From contig CAZXQO010000023.1 in the NCBI GenBank assembly GCA_964643075.1, forward strand, positions 1 through 64,000: DNA of 64,000 nucleotides, read 5' to 3'. Position numbers and translations under genes: made by a program. Below are positions 8,921 to 17,405 of the stretch, one piece after another. The notes below the pieces were generated by a model. The model had not been told where the DNA came from, did no database searches, and was given only the letters and a program-made list of their open reading frames with translations. Each line of letters starts with the position of its first letter. Positions within the stretch are counted from its first letter, which is position 1. Source of the DNA: Desulfocucumis sp964643075 (GTDB lineage: Bacteria; Bacillota; Desulfotomaculia; Desulfotomaculales; Desulfocucumaceae).

Positions 8921-9955
8921 TTAAAACACCTTTCTTTCCGTTAATTCGCTAATCATTTTGTGAATTGAATCAGCTAGGACTATTGGTTCAATTCTTTTCC
9001 TGAACAGCTTTTTAATTAATCTGCCGCCGCTGCGAAGCATACGGATTTCTTCTCCGAGGCGGTAACGTTTAAAGACTTCCTCTTCCGGTAGAGTGAAGTC
9101 CACCGAAAGCCCGAGCGCATTCTGCACTTCGGACGGTTTTAGCGGTGCCCGGGGATAAACACGGTTCAAAACAAAAACGACCTTTTTAGGGTCGAGCATA
9201 CCTCCTTCCATGAAGTTTTTTATATTGGCAAGTACGGATATTTCCGGCCGGCCTACAAGCATAACCGTGTCAGAGCATTCCAGGAAGATTTTTAAGTATG
9301 CCGGGAGATGAAACCTTCCCGGAGTATCCACCAAAACCACGTCATATTTTGATGTAAGGTCATTAACCATCCGCACTGCTACATCCGGAGGAATATCTTC
9401 GCCTTCTTTGCAGGGTACTACATCCATACCCCAGACTGACCTTGCAGGCTCCCACGGTATCGCTGCGCCCCTTTTGCCAAAAGCGAAAAAACTCAACATT
9501 GCTTTTTCAGGGTCTGCGTCAACCATGCACACCCGCTTATGGATTTTGTCGTTAAACAGTACACCAGCATTAGCTGTTATCACTGTTTTTCCAACTGATG
9601 ATTCCGCACTGAAAAGCGTAATCAGCTTACCTGCACCCTTTTTTACGGGTGTCCCTCGACTCTCCCGTGCTTCTAACAGTAATGGTGCAGTTGATGTTCG
9701 CGTTGCAGGTATTGGTAGCGCTTTTTCCAGGGATGAAATAACCGATACCCTCCCACCTGTGACCATTGCGCTACGCCAGAGTGAAAGAGGTGCTTTGCCG
9801 ACTAATATTACCTTTCCTGCAGGACTTTTTATTGCTTGTTCGGCTAATTCCACCGGTACATATATGGTTGCTCCCGGTGGTATTTCGGCAATGCTTTCCA
9901 ATTGCTTAATGCCCGTCATATTAATTCCGATTGAAACTATAATGTTAATCACCAC
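8921..9955 (-). CDS. MinD/ParA-like ATPase (third CpaE-type protein)
   Basis: 344 residues. A ~100-residue N-terminal domain of unknown type is followed by a MinD-like fold: FSAESSVGKTVITANAG at the P-loop, VCMVDADPEKAML as Walker A', and YDVVLVDTPGRFHLPA as switch II. The signature lysine is missing (ESSVGKT). A C-terminal basic stretch (LIKKLFRKRIEP) could bind membrane or partner. The GTG start at 9955 lies inside AAAGGTGG right after the stop of the GGDEF gene; an ATG 36 bases downstream is an alternative. Confidence 0.8.
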   Translation of the reverse strand: MVINIIVSIGINMTGIKQLESIAEIPPGATIYVPVELAEQAIKSPAGKVILVGKAPLSLWRSAMVTGGRVSVISSLEKALPIPATRTSTAPLLLEARESRGTPVKKGAGKLITLFSAESSVGKTVITANAGVLFNDKIHKRVCMVDADPEKAMLSFFAFGKRGAAIPWEPARSVWGMDVVPCKEGEDIPPDVAVRMVNDLTSKYDVVLVDTPGRFHLPAYLKIFLECSDTVMLVGRPEISVLANIKNFMEGGMLDPKKVVFVLNRVYPRAPLKPSEVQNALGLSVDFTLPEEEVFKRYRLGEEIRMLRSGGRLIKKLFRKRIEPIVLADSIHKMISELTERKVF

Positions 9956-9958
9956 CTT

Positions 9959-11542
9959 TTATAAAATCAACGGCGTGAGTTCGCCCCCCGCCGTTACAAC
10001 CATGCTCTCAGGTGTTGAAAAATACCACCTTGCCACGCGGCTTATCTGTGACGATAGCCGCACAATCTCTTTTTGTTTTATATCTTCAGAAAACAAAAGG
10101 TAAATATAGCCTTTTTTAATAGCTTCCATCAATTCTTTCGGAACCTCGCCGTCTTTAAAATCTGAAACATTATACCTAATGCTATTAACCTCACTGTGCT
10201 GTCCATATAAAGATAGTGTAAATACGGATGTGTCGGGAGCAGTTTTATCACTAATACCAACTACAAAAGCGGGGGCTTTGCCAATCATTTTTTTTGCAAG
10301 GCCCGAAAAAGGCATTCCACGGCGGGCAGGTAGAACCGCCCTTGAATTTTGTGCTATTAAGGGTGTACCTGCCACCGCCACACGGTTTCTACCCGTATTT
10401 TTTGCCTGATATAGAGCATCATCAGCAGCCTTTATTAGCCCTTCTTTATTCCGAGCATCCCTTCCCATCACAGCCAGGCCTGCAGAAAAGGTGGACTGTA
10501 TTGCCTTCCCCTGGGGCAGGTTAATCTTCTTTGACGACCAATTCCTGCACAGTTTTTCCGCTACGGGTTTAAAGTCATCCCCGGGGAATACCACCACAAA
10601 CTCTTCGCCGCCAAAACGGGCTATTATATCAATCCCTCTCACGCTGGATTTAAGAAAGCTGGCAAATTCCTTGAGCACTTCATCTCCAGCCTGGTGCCCG
10701 TATGTGTCATTGACCCTTTTAAAATGATCGAGGTCGCAAATCAACAAGGAAAACTGCACTCCAGCTTCCAAGTAACGCCGTTCTTGCTCCTGCAGGTAAT
10801 CGTTTAGAAATTTGCGGCCATATAGACCGGTTAAAGCATCTCGCACAACCTTATCCCAAAGAGATCTCTTTTGTGAAGCCTTCGCATATATCCGGGACAA
10901 TGTTTTTTTATCCAAAACTTCTATACATTCATCTGCACCAGCACTAAAGCATGCCGGCTCATCACATTTTCCAATAACGATTATGGGAACGGCAGATAAC
11001 GAAAATTCCCGGCGAAATGCGTTTATTTCTTCAACTACACCTTCCGAAACTGGCAGCAGAACGGCAGTAGGCTCGGATTCTATAACTTCTTTTATTGTTG
11101 AAAAACACCGTGCCCCCGGGATTGTTCCTAAAACAACAATATCCCCAGGCAAAGAAAGAAACGTTTTCCCGACCTGCTCGTCAAAATTAAAAGCAGTTGG
11201 GGAGGTAAATTTTAAATGTGCTTCTAAATCCAAAAGCGCCTTATAAGACTTGGCGGAGACCACAAAAACCGGTAGTCCCGACTCATCCCATTCATCTCTT
11301 TTGCTTTTTTCGATTCCGCCGGAAACAAATATTTTTGTATTTCTAAACTCTTTTGCCATTCCGGCTGCATTTTGCGCCCATTCGCCATGTATTAAGGCTG
11401 CATGCGGGGAAGATTTGCGAATAAGCAAGCCGACATCTTCTACAGACGAAGCTTCCCCCACAATCTTTACAGTCACGTTTTTCACGGCCTTGCGGCATTC
11501 CTCAATAAAGCCCTGGCTTCCGCCCACTACAATAACAAACAT
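9959..11542 (-). CDS. Diguanylate cyclase (GGDEF) with two receiver-like domains
   Basis: 527 residues. Two N-terminal receiver-like regions (residues about 1-110 and 125-225, the second with CFSAGADECIEVLDK) lack an obvious phospho-acceptor context. A complete GGDEF domain follows (about 235-390): LTGLYGRKFLNDYLQ, CDLDHFKRVNDTYGHQAGDE and the active site RFGGEEF. The inhibitory I-site RxxD is present as RGID five residues before it. The last ~130 residues are of unknown type. The enzyme should make c-di-GMP from two GTP and be product-inhibited. It lies inside the pilus operon, between a TadA-type ATPase and MinD-like genes, so local c-di-GMP control of the pilus is a fair inference. Confidence 0.92.
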   Translation of the reverse strand: MFVIVVGGSQGFIEECRKAVKNVTVKIVGEASSVEDVGLLIRKSSPHAALIHGEWAQNAAGMAKEFRNTKIFVSGGIEKSKRDEWDESGLPVFVVSAKSYKALLDLEAHLKFTSPTAFNFDEQVGKTFLSLPGDIVVLGTIPGARCFSTIKEVIESEPTAVLLPVSEGVVEEINAFRREFSLSAVPIIVIGKCDEPACFSAGADECIEVLDKKTLSRIYAKASQKRSLWDKVVRDALTGLYGRKFLNDYLQEQERRYLEAGVQFSLLICDLDHFKRVNDTYGHQAGDEVLKEFASFLKSSVRGIDIIARFGGEEFVVVFPGDDFKPVAEKLCRNWSSKKINLPQGKAIQSTFSAGLAVMGRDARNKEGLIKAADDALYQAKNTGRNRVAVAGTPLIAQNSRAVLPARRGMPFSGLAKKMIGKAPAFVVGISDKTAPDTSVFTLSLYGQHSEVNSIRYNVSDFKDGEVPKELMEAIKKGYIYLLFSEDIKQKEIVRLSSQISRVARWYFSTPESMVVTAGGELTPLIL

Positions 11543-11543
11543 A

Positions 11544-12854
11544 TCAGCAAGACTCCCTAAAAAAAGACTCTAGCAATTCCTTTTCGTCCATACTTAAAAG
11601 CAGAGATAACTTCCTTTTCTCCAGAAACGCCGGCCGGGCCCCGGTGGGCTTTAGCTCACCTATAGGCGCTCCCTCTTCCGTCCAGCCTCCGAAATCATAA
11701 GAAAAAAGAGGTGTAAACTTTGGCAGCCCACCGGTGTCCTTAGATATTTCACAAATATCCAGTAATCTCCGGTGAATCGGCTGTCCTTCTCCTTCCCTCA
11801 TCTGTGCCTGGAATAAGACAACTTCTGCCGCAGTAGTTTTTATCAAGTTTTCCCGCGAGACATCACCTAAAAGCGAAGCAAGCCGTTCCGGAACCTCCTC
11901 CGGCCCATCGGCGTGCGTGGTGGACATGGTACCCGGGTGCCCAATATTCATAGCCTGGAGGGTATAGTGTACAGTTACCCTTGACCGGCACTCCGAAACC
12001 ATGATCCGATCAGGTTGCTGGCGCAGGGCCTTTTCGAAAATATCCTCCAGGCTCACCCCTCCTTTCCCTTCAGCGTTGGGCTGACGTGGTTCATACACCT
12101 TAACAAACGGCCTCGGCAGGTCGGGCCTATCCGGATCGGGGAGACCTACCCTCGACTCGGCGGGGTCTTCAATGAAGATCAGGTTTTCGTCCTTACCAAC
12201 ACAAAGTAGCAGTGCGTTTAGAAAAGTATTTTTGCCCGAGCCCATGCCCCCGGCGGCAAAAATGTTGAGCCTGGCCTTCACCATCAGCCTCATAAGGGGC
12301 AACAGATGTACCGGAAAGAGGCCTTTAACAGACAAATCTTCCAGTGTAAATATCCTGGGAAATTTCCGTATCGTAACCGAGGTCCCACGTACTGACACTG
12401 GAGGGCTTACAATGGATACCCTCGAACCGTCGAAGAGGCGACAGTCCACTGAAGGATTGGCCTCGTCAAGCCTACGCCCTGAGGCCATGGCCACCCGTTC
12501 CGCTGTCCTGCGCAGGTGTTCCTCTGACGGAAAAACATCCACCCAGAACCTTCGACCCTGTTCGCTTTCATACATAATCTCGCGGTAATTGTTGATCCAT
12601 ATGTTGTTCATGGACTTATCATTCATGAGAGAAAAAACAGGGCCCCACCCGTATGGGTCCTGCATGATTAAATCAAGTGCTTCGCTGATCTTGCTGCGCT
12701 CCTCAGAAAAGAGACGGTCGTTTAAAACCGTACTTGCCACCTGTTTAAAGACCTCCCAATTGTTCAGGAGGTCTTGAAGGGCGAGGGGGTTCTGGTGGGA
12801 TAACCGGGTAAATATCTCGGAACGGACCTGGTTCAAAAGAGCTTCATCCAGCAT
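11544..12854 (-). CDS. Second TadA-type secretion ATPase, altered Walker A
   Basis: 436 residues from the ATG at 12854, which has GGAGGTGAT nine bases upstream. It has the TadA layout: N-terminal helical domain (LLNQVRSEIFTRLSHQNPLA), then LFDGSRVSIVSPPVSVRG, P-loop GGMGSGKNTFLNALL, IFIEDPAESRVGL, and RIMVSECRSRVTVHY with the conserved Glu, then NIGHPGTMSTTHADG. The P-loop residue after the lysine is Asn instead of Thr/Ser, so Mg-ATP handling may differ. It is diverged from the TadA at 4581 and sits with MinD-like genes, so it may serve a second step (for example retraction) or regulate the first. Confidence 0.88.
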   Translation of the reverse strand: MLDEALLNQVRSEIFTRLSHQNPLALQDLLNNWEVFKQVASTVLNDRLFSEERSKISEALDLIMQDPYGWGPVFSLMNDKSMNNIWINNYREIMYESEQGRRFWVDVFPSEEHLRRTAERVAMASGRRLDEANPSVDCRLFDGSRVSIVSPPVSVRGTSVTIRKFPRIFTLEDLSVKGLFPVHLLPLMRLMVKARLNIFAAGGMGSGKNTFLNALLLCVGKDENLIFIEDPAESRVGLPDPDRPDLPRPFVKVYEPRQPNAEGKGGVSLEDIFEKALRQQPDRIMVSECRSRVTVHYTLQAMNIGHPGTMSTTHADGPEEVPERLASLLGDVSRENLIKTTAAEVVLFQAQMREGEGQPIHRRLLDICEISKDTGGLPKFTPLFSYDFGGWTEEGAPIGELKPTGARPAFLEKRKLSLLLSMDEKELLESFFRESC

Positions 12855-12858
12855 GACA

Positions 12859-13458
12859 TCACCTCCATTTTCCCAATACAGCTGCCGCGATTTCTCCAGC
12901 TGCAGCGTCCAGTTCCGCGCTTTGACCACATGGCGAAACACCCCTGCGCTGGGCGAAAATAACGGCGCGCTCTTCGTCCACAGAACCAGGAATTCCGATA
13001 ATAGCACCGATTTTATACTCACCGAATTCACCCTGGCACACTTCCACACTGCTACCCAACCCGGGGAAGGTCCTACAGACCACAAGAACGTCGGGAACGA
13101 CTCCCGCCTCCAAATATTTTTTGGCCAGGCTAAAAGAGATTTCCGAACGGTCGATAACCATTGCAACACAGTCTGAAAACGAAATAGCAAGCGAGATCTC
13201 TTCCAAGGGAGCATCGGTGCCGGCATCGACCAGGAGAACAGGGACCTCGTTAGAAATACTGCTTCTCAAAGAATGGTATTTTCCCGACCCTTCGGCTTCT
13301 GCGATTGATTTTCCATAATAGCACCATGCCCTTGGCTCAACAGACAGTTCAAAATGGACCGCGCCATGCTCCAGCAATACTTTCTCAACAGCGGCAACAA
13401 CCGTAGATGTTCCCACGCCTCCTTTTACACCGAAAAACAAGCAACTAATTCCTGCCAT
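12859..13458 (-). CDS. Small TadZ-like MinD-family protein with atypical P-loop
   Basis: 199 residues starting MAGISCLFFGVKGGVGTST. The KGG signature lysine is present, but the P-loop lysine is replaced by Thr (GGVGTST), a pattern also known from TadZ/CpaE-type proteins. VPVLLVDAGTDAPLEE follows as the switch II equivalent, then MVIDRSEISFSLAKKYL. The Walker A' aspartate region is degenerate (HFELSVEPRAW). It probably binds nucleotide with little or no hydrolysis and may act as a localisation partner. It ends five bases before the second TadA-type gene, which suggests a working pair. Confidence 0.78.
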   Translation of the reverse strand: MAGISCLFFGVKGGVGTSTVVAAVEKVLLEHGAVHFELSVEPRAWCYYGKSIAEAEGSGKYHSLRSSISNEVPVLLVDAGTDAPLEEISLAISFSDCVAMVIDRSEISFSLAKKYLEAGVVPDVLVVCRTFPGLGSSVEVCQGEFGEYKIGAIIGIPGSVDEERAVIFAQRRGVSPCGQSAELDAAAGEIAAAVLGKWR

Positions 13459-13519
13459 TTTGAGGCTTTCAATAATTTTCTCGTACAGAAGAATTCACTC
13501 CCTCCAGGCCTTTATAAAC

Positions 13520-14917
13520 CTACTTCACCCCGCGCCTCAACCTTGGTAGACCCTTCCACCGGGAAGGCTTCGGCTCGCCAGTCCCCTCTGCAAACTCAGC
13601 CAATTCCTTTCTAAAACATTTTTCCAGCGCGGTACCGACTGGTGAAGCCGTGTCCACCGGAAAGTGTCGGGATTTCAAGCAGGACATAACCGTTTTGGGG
13701 TCATCCGGAATTTCTGAGTGCTCCGCAAACCCGAACATTTTGGCCATATCCCGCGATCTGTACAACTGTCCCCGCTGAACCCTGTTAACGACCATGGCCA
13801 TCCTGTCACGCCCGGCTATTCCGGAAGCCTGAGAGAATATCATACTGGTCTGCGAAACGCATTTTTCACTCAGGTCAGAAAGCAGAAAAATCTTCCCGGC
13901 CATCCGCAGCGCTGCCACGATATGAGTGAGCCGGAGCAGCGAGTTTAAATCAGCAACCACCACATCGAAACGCCCAGCCAGTGTACGTAAAATTTCCTCC
14001 ACAACGCCGTCGTCCGGTAATGGCCCACCTACCACCGTTGTCCCCGGTAAGATAAAAAGATTAGGTAAATTTGGGTGCTGGGAAACGTGCTGAACCGGGT
14101 CGCCAACAACATCGGACCAGTTTGAAACCGTCACTATGGGCGGCCCATAAGCGTCCATGTATGAGGTGTGCCACAGATCGGCCTTGTCAGGGTCCAGATC
14201 AGCCAGGACCACTTTAACCCCCTGCTTCGCCAGCCACACTGCTAAATTCACCGCAATAAATGTTTTACCAACACTGGTGCTTGGAGAATAAGACGCATAA
14301 ATGTTTTTAAAAACTTTCATTACTATAAAACGATCAGGTGTAGCCAAGCGCTTAGGCGCAGCAACTGTACGATTTGGTAGCGAAAGCTCCTTCTTTTCGT
14401 CGGGCTTACTTGCCTGATGCTTCTCCATATCTGGCACATTCGGTTTCGGTGGTTCCGGAGGTTCTTCAACCATTTCAATTTCGGAAAGATAATTTTCATT
14501 TTCGCCCGTCTCACCAGATTCCTGTTCTGGCTCACCGGAATGACTATGTATGGGTGTTTCTTCCCGGGTAGATTCAAAAAGAGTGGCCACTAAATCCGGC
14601 TGTTCTTCATGATCGGCTTCTTCATCCTTAGAAGCATCAACAGACTGGTTCTCGCCGAGGTAATTAACCACCGCCTTGACTGCAGCCGCGCTCCTCAAAA
14701 CTATAATGCCTGTATAGGCAAGACAGGCTACTTCAAAAAAGCTTAACTCGCTTTCGGCGGCTATAAAAAAGCATGTTTTCCCCTGGGAAGCCGCGCCCTT
14801 AGCCCCGGCTAAAGAATCCCTGCCAAAGAAAACGGCTACATCGGCATCAGCCAAGGTTTCCGTTGTATTAAAACCAAAGATTTGAATCTTTTGGACATCA
14901 TTGCTGAAAAATAACAT
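13520..14917 (-). CDS. MinD-like ATPase with receiver-like N-terminus and acidic linker
   Basis: 465 residues from the ATG at 14917, with GGAAGGAGG upstream. Residues 1-105 form a receiver-like domain (DADVAVFFGRDSLAGAKGAA). An acidic, Pro-rich linker (about 110-185, EEPPEPPKPNVPDMEK) leads to the MinD domain: P-loop YSPSTSVGKTFIAVNLAVWL, A' site VKVVLADLDPDKADLWH and switch VVVADLNSLLRLTH. The signature lysine is lost (STSVGKT). It is the first pilus-type gene after the T4SS-A lysozyme, so it marks the join between the two systems. Confidence 0.82.
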   Translation of the reverse strand: MLFFSNDVQKIQIFGFNTTETLADADVAVFFGRDSLAGAKGAASQGKTCFFIAAESELSFFEVACLAYTGIIVLRSAAAVKAVVNYLGENQSVDASKDEEADHEEQPDLVATLFESTREETPIHSHSGEPEQESGETGENENYLSEIEMVEEPPEPPKPNVPDMEKHQASKPDEKKELSLPNRTVAAPKRLATPDRFIVMKVFKNIYASYSPSTSVGKTFIAVNLAVWLAKQGVKVVLADLDPDKADLWHTSYMDAYGPPIVTVSNWSDVVGDPVQHVSQHPNLPNLFILPGTTVVGGPLPDDGVVEEILRTLAGRFDVVVADLNSLLRLTHIVAALRMAGKIFLLSDLSEKCVSQTSMIFSQASGIAGRDRMAMVVNRVQRGQLYRSRDMAKMFGFAEHSEIPDDPKTVMSCLKSRHFPVDTASPVGTALEKCFRKELAEFAEGTGEPKPSRWKGLPRLRRGVK

Positions 14918-14922
14918 TAAAC

Positions 14923-16116
14923 CTAATTGCCTCCTTCCATGCCTCCCAGGTACGGCTCCGGATCGCTCCATGTACCGTTTACATTAACGCCAAAATGTAA
15001 ATGCGCCCCGGTGCTCCGGCCTGAACTCCCCACGGCGCCGATGACATTACCGGCCTCAACTTTGTCCCCACGCTTGACAAAACTGCGGTCCAAGTGGGCG
15101 TATTGCGACTTATAGCTCCCGTGATCAATCACAATTTCCAGCCCAAACCCATCGTTATACCCCGATGAGAGCACCGTGCCATCGTCTACTGCAAACACCT
15201 GCGTCCCCAGGGGCGCACCGATATCTAATCCCTGGTGAAACTCTGTTTTACTGTTATCATAGGGATCTGGACGGTTTCCAAAAGGAGAGGTAATTTTGAA
15301 AGCGCTTTTTGGTACCGGCAACCACTTGGCGATCGCGTCCGGAAGCATTTCCGAGGTAAAGGTGGAGGCTAAATTTAATATCTCGTCCACGTACCACCCG
15401 GCATGGTTATATGCGTAGATCGCTTTTCGCGGGTCATCGTGGAACCCATTGGCCTTTAAAAGGTGCGCCGCTGCAAAAATAGCGTCCCAGGGGTCGTACG
15501 GGTCGGCCACACCATCACCGTCGGCGTCTTCCCCGTAACCACCATAACTTGCAATGCGCTTGGGATCGGTGTCATATGACGGTGCCGAGGGATCGTCCCT
15601 GGCAATTGGATCTGCGCTGCCTGACCATGTGGTCGGCATGAATTGCATAAACCCAACCGCGCCTTTATTGGAGACGCTAGGGTCGCGACCGAAGCTGGAC
15701 TCCACGCTGGCTATTGCTGCCAGGACATTCCATGCCACGTCGTACTTCTTTTGGGCAGCCATGAATATTTGCAAGTCTTCCGGAGGGATTTTGGCCAGAG
15801 CGTATACCGAGGGACTGCCTCCATTGAACCCCTGTTCCTGCGAAGGCATAAACAAGGACACAAAGGAGAGAATAAAAAAAAAGAAAACCCCCGTAATAAC
15901 AAGGGGAAGGATAGCAACTGCCCACCAGTAATCTTTATATTTAAGGGCTGCTTCCACAGCCTTTTGCATCAACTTATCGCCGATAATCTTTTTGGCCGCG
16001 CTGACAGCAGCGGTGCCGGCTCCTCCGGAAGCCGCGCCGGCAGCAACCCCTATTGCATCAACAACCCTGGAGGCAACCCTCGCCGCTTTCTTAACCTTTT
16101 CCTTTTCCTGCTCCAC
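14923..16116 (-). CDS. T4SS-A peptidoglycan hydrolase: transglycosylase plus M23 peptidase
   Basis: About 397 residues from the GTG at 16116 (GGGAGGTGA five bases upstream), overlapping the previous gene by 26 bases. Order: basic Ala-rich cytoplasmic segment, one membrane helix (WWAVAILPLVITGVFFFFI), a lysozyme-like SLT domain (VESSFGRD with the catalytic Glu, then GAVGFMQFMPTTW and AYNHAGWYVDEI), and a C-terminal M23 LytM domain (TEFHQGLDIGAP and GAHLHFGV with the zinc ligands). It matches the VirB1/TcpG-type wall hydrolases of Gram-positive conjugation systems. A DG.DGVADPYD insert looks like a calcium-binding loop. Its paralogue is at 36781-37860. Confidence 0.93.
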   Translation of the reverse strand: MEQEKEKVKKAARVASRVVDAIGVAAGAASGGAGTAAVSAAKKIIGDKLMQKAVEAALKYKDYWWAVAILPLVITGVFFFFILSFVSLFMPSQEQGFNGGSPSVYALAKIPPEDLQIFMAAQKKYDVAWNVLAAIASVESSFGRDPSVSNKGAVGFMQFMPTTWSGSADPIARDDPSAPSYDTDPKRIASYGGYGEDADGDGVADPYDPWDAIFAAAHLLKANGFHDDPRKAIYAYNHAGWYVDEILNLASTFTSEMLPDAIAKWLPVPKSAFKITSPFGNRPDPYDNSKTEFHQGLDIGAPLGTQVFAVDDGTVLSSGYNDGFGLEIVIDHGSYKSQYAHLDRSFVKRGDKVEAGNVIGAVGSSGRSTGAHLHFGVNVNGTWSDPEPYLGGMEGGN

Positions 16117-17398
16117 TTCCGTCACCTCCCGGATTCGGGGCGTTTTTCTCAATCACAGGCGGTTGGCCGCCATGCCTGTCAGGGTTGGCTATGTCCTCTC
16201 TTGCGCCTGCCGTGCGGGAGTTCGTTTTTTCCTCCTTTATAACCCCGGTTTCACTTACGGTCTTTTCACGGGCATTTCTCGGTGTATTAGCGCCGGGAGA
16301 GTACCTGGCGCCGAAGTCCACCGGCCCACGGTTTCTCTGAATTGGTGTTTGCCTTGCCGTTTTTTCACTATTTGCGGTAGTCTTTTCACCGTTGTCGCGC
16401 CCCGCCAAAGGAGCCCCCCCCCGGGTAACTGGTCCACCCCGCAAATCGCTTCTGGGAGGTCCACCAGGTGCGGGTGTGCCTTCTGAAGTTGCTTTTATTG
16501 ATACCCGGCGGCGGGCTGCCCGGGACACAGGGCTTGCACCCGGCTGCGTCCCGGTTGATGCTTCCGGCGCTGAATAATCTGCCGGGCGGATATGCTGCGG
16601 AGCCTGAGGCGCGGTTTCTTTCCCCGCCTCTTGCCTTTTCCCTTTGGCAGCATCCTCATCAATTTTGCGGGCAAATACATTGCCTTGCTTATCCCTCATG
16701 ATCCGGTATGCACGTTTTGTTCTTTCTAAAGACCAGTAATTTTCCCTTAAAACAGGACCATTGGAGTTCTCTTCCCACGACCCGTACACAGTCTGTTTTT
16801 TGCCGTCTTCCATTACCACATCATACTTGCCCGGCTTTCTCGCTTCTGTCGGTATCTTACCCCAGGGACCAAATACTTCTAAATCGCCCTGGCCACCGCC
16901 ATGCTCATCCGGAACCTGCCGCCAGCCAAAAGACTCCTTAGCTTTTTCCGGCATCTGCTCCAGGCCCTCAACCGGAGTTTGAACATTATTAGTTTCTTCT
17001 GGGTCAGGTTCTACCTGAGGGTTCCCGGTCGTGTTGGCCTTCATCCCCTCATCCGGAGGCGGGGCGCCGGCGTCACCGGGATGGCCTCTTTTGCCGCCGT
17101 CTTTTTTCTGCCCACTACCGTCTTTTCCCTTGACGTCCTTTTTGTTACGCAACTTTTCATATATTCCCTTGCGCACCTGCGCTCCTTTCCATTGTCTTGC
17201 GTAACGCCACTTCGCCACCGGGCTGGAAGGGTTCTCCATAATCTGCCTTTTTCCCCATTCCTCCACCCTGTTGTTTAAAGTAAGCGCACCTTTGTGTATA
17301 GCTCCGATAGTTGCACCCATTATTTTTTTTCTGTATATCAGTGCCCCGACATATATAAGCATTAAAATGAGATAAGTGAGAATCAACACGACACACAC
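16091..17398 (-). CDS. Membrane protein with long proline/basic low-complexity tail, T4SS-A
   Basis: About 435 residues from the GTG at 17398; a second GTG nine bases later is an alternative. A single membrane helix (LILTYLILMLIYVGALIY) is followed by about 400 residues that are charged and rich in Gly, Pro, Arg and Glu, probably disordered. I know no domain for it. Its place between the VirB6-like and lysozyme genes suggests a structural or regulatory part of the channel. T4SS-B has no separate homologue; there the VirB6-like protein carries a long Gly/Ser-rich tail instead. Confidence 0.75.
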   Translation of the reverse strand: MCVVLILTYLILMLIYVGALIYRKKIMGATIGAIHKGALTLNNRVEEWGKRQIMENPSSPVAKWRYARQWKGAQVRKGIYEKLRNKKDVKGKDGSGQKKDGGKRGHPGDAGAPPPDEGMKANTTGNPQVEPDPEETNNVQTPVEGLEQMPEKAKESFGWRQVPDEHGGGQGDLEVFGPWGKIPTEARKPGKYDVVMEDGKKQTVYGSWEENSNGPVLRENYWSLERTKRAYRIMRDKQGNVFARKIDEDAAKGKRQEAGKETAPQAPQHIRPADYSAPEASTGTQPGASPVSRAARRRVSIKATSEGTPAPGGPPRSDLRGGPVTRGGAPLAGRDNGEKTTANSEKTARQTPIQRNRGPVDFGARYSPGANTPRNAREKTVSETGVIKEEKTNSRTAGAREDIANPDRHGGQPPVIEKNAPNPGGDGSGAGKGKG

Positions 17399-17405
17399 CC
17401 CCGCC

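Noticed and set aside
11544..13226. Longer start for the second TadA-type gene
   Set aside because: The extra 124 codons overlap the MinD-like gene in another frame and read as non-protein; the ATG at 12854 has a strong ribosome site.
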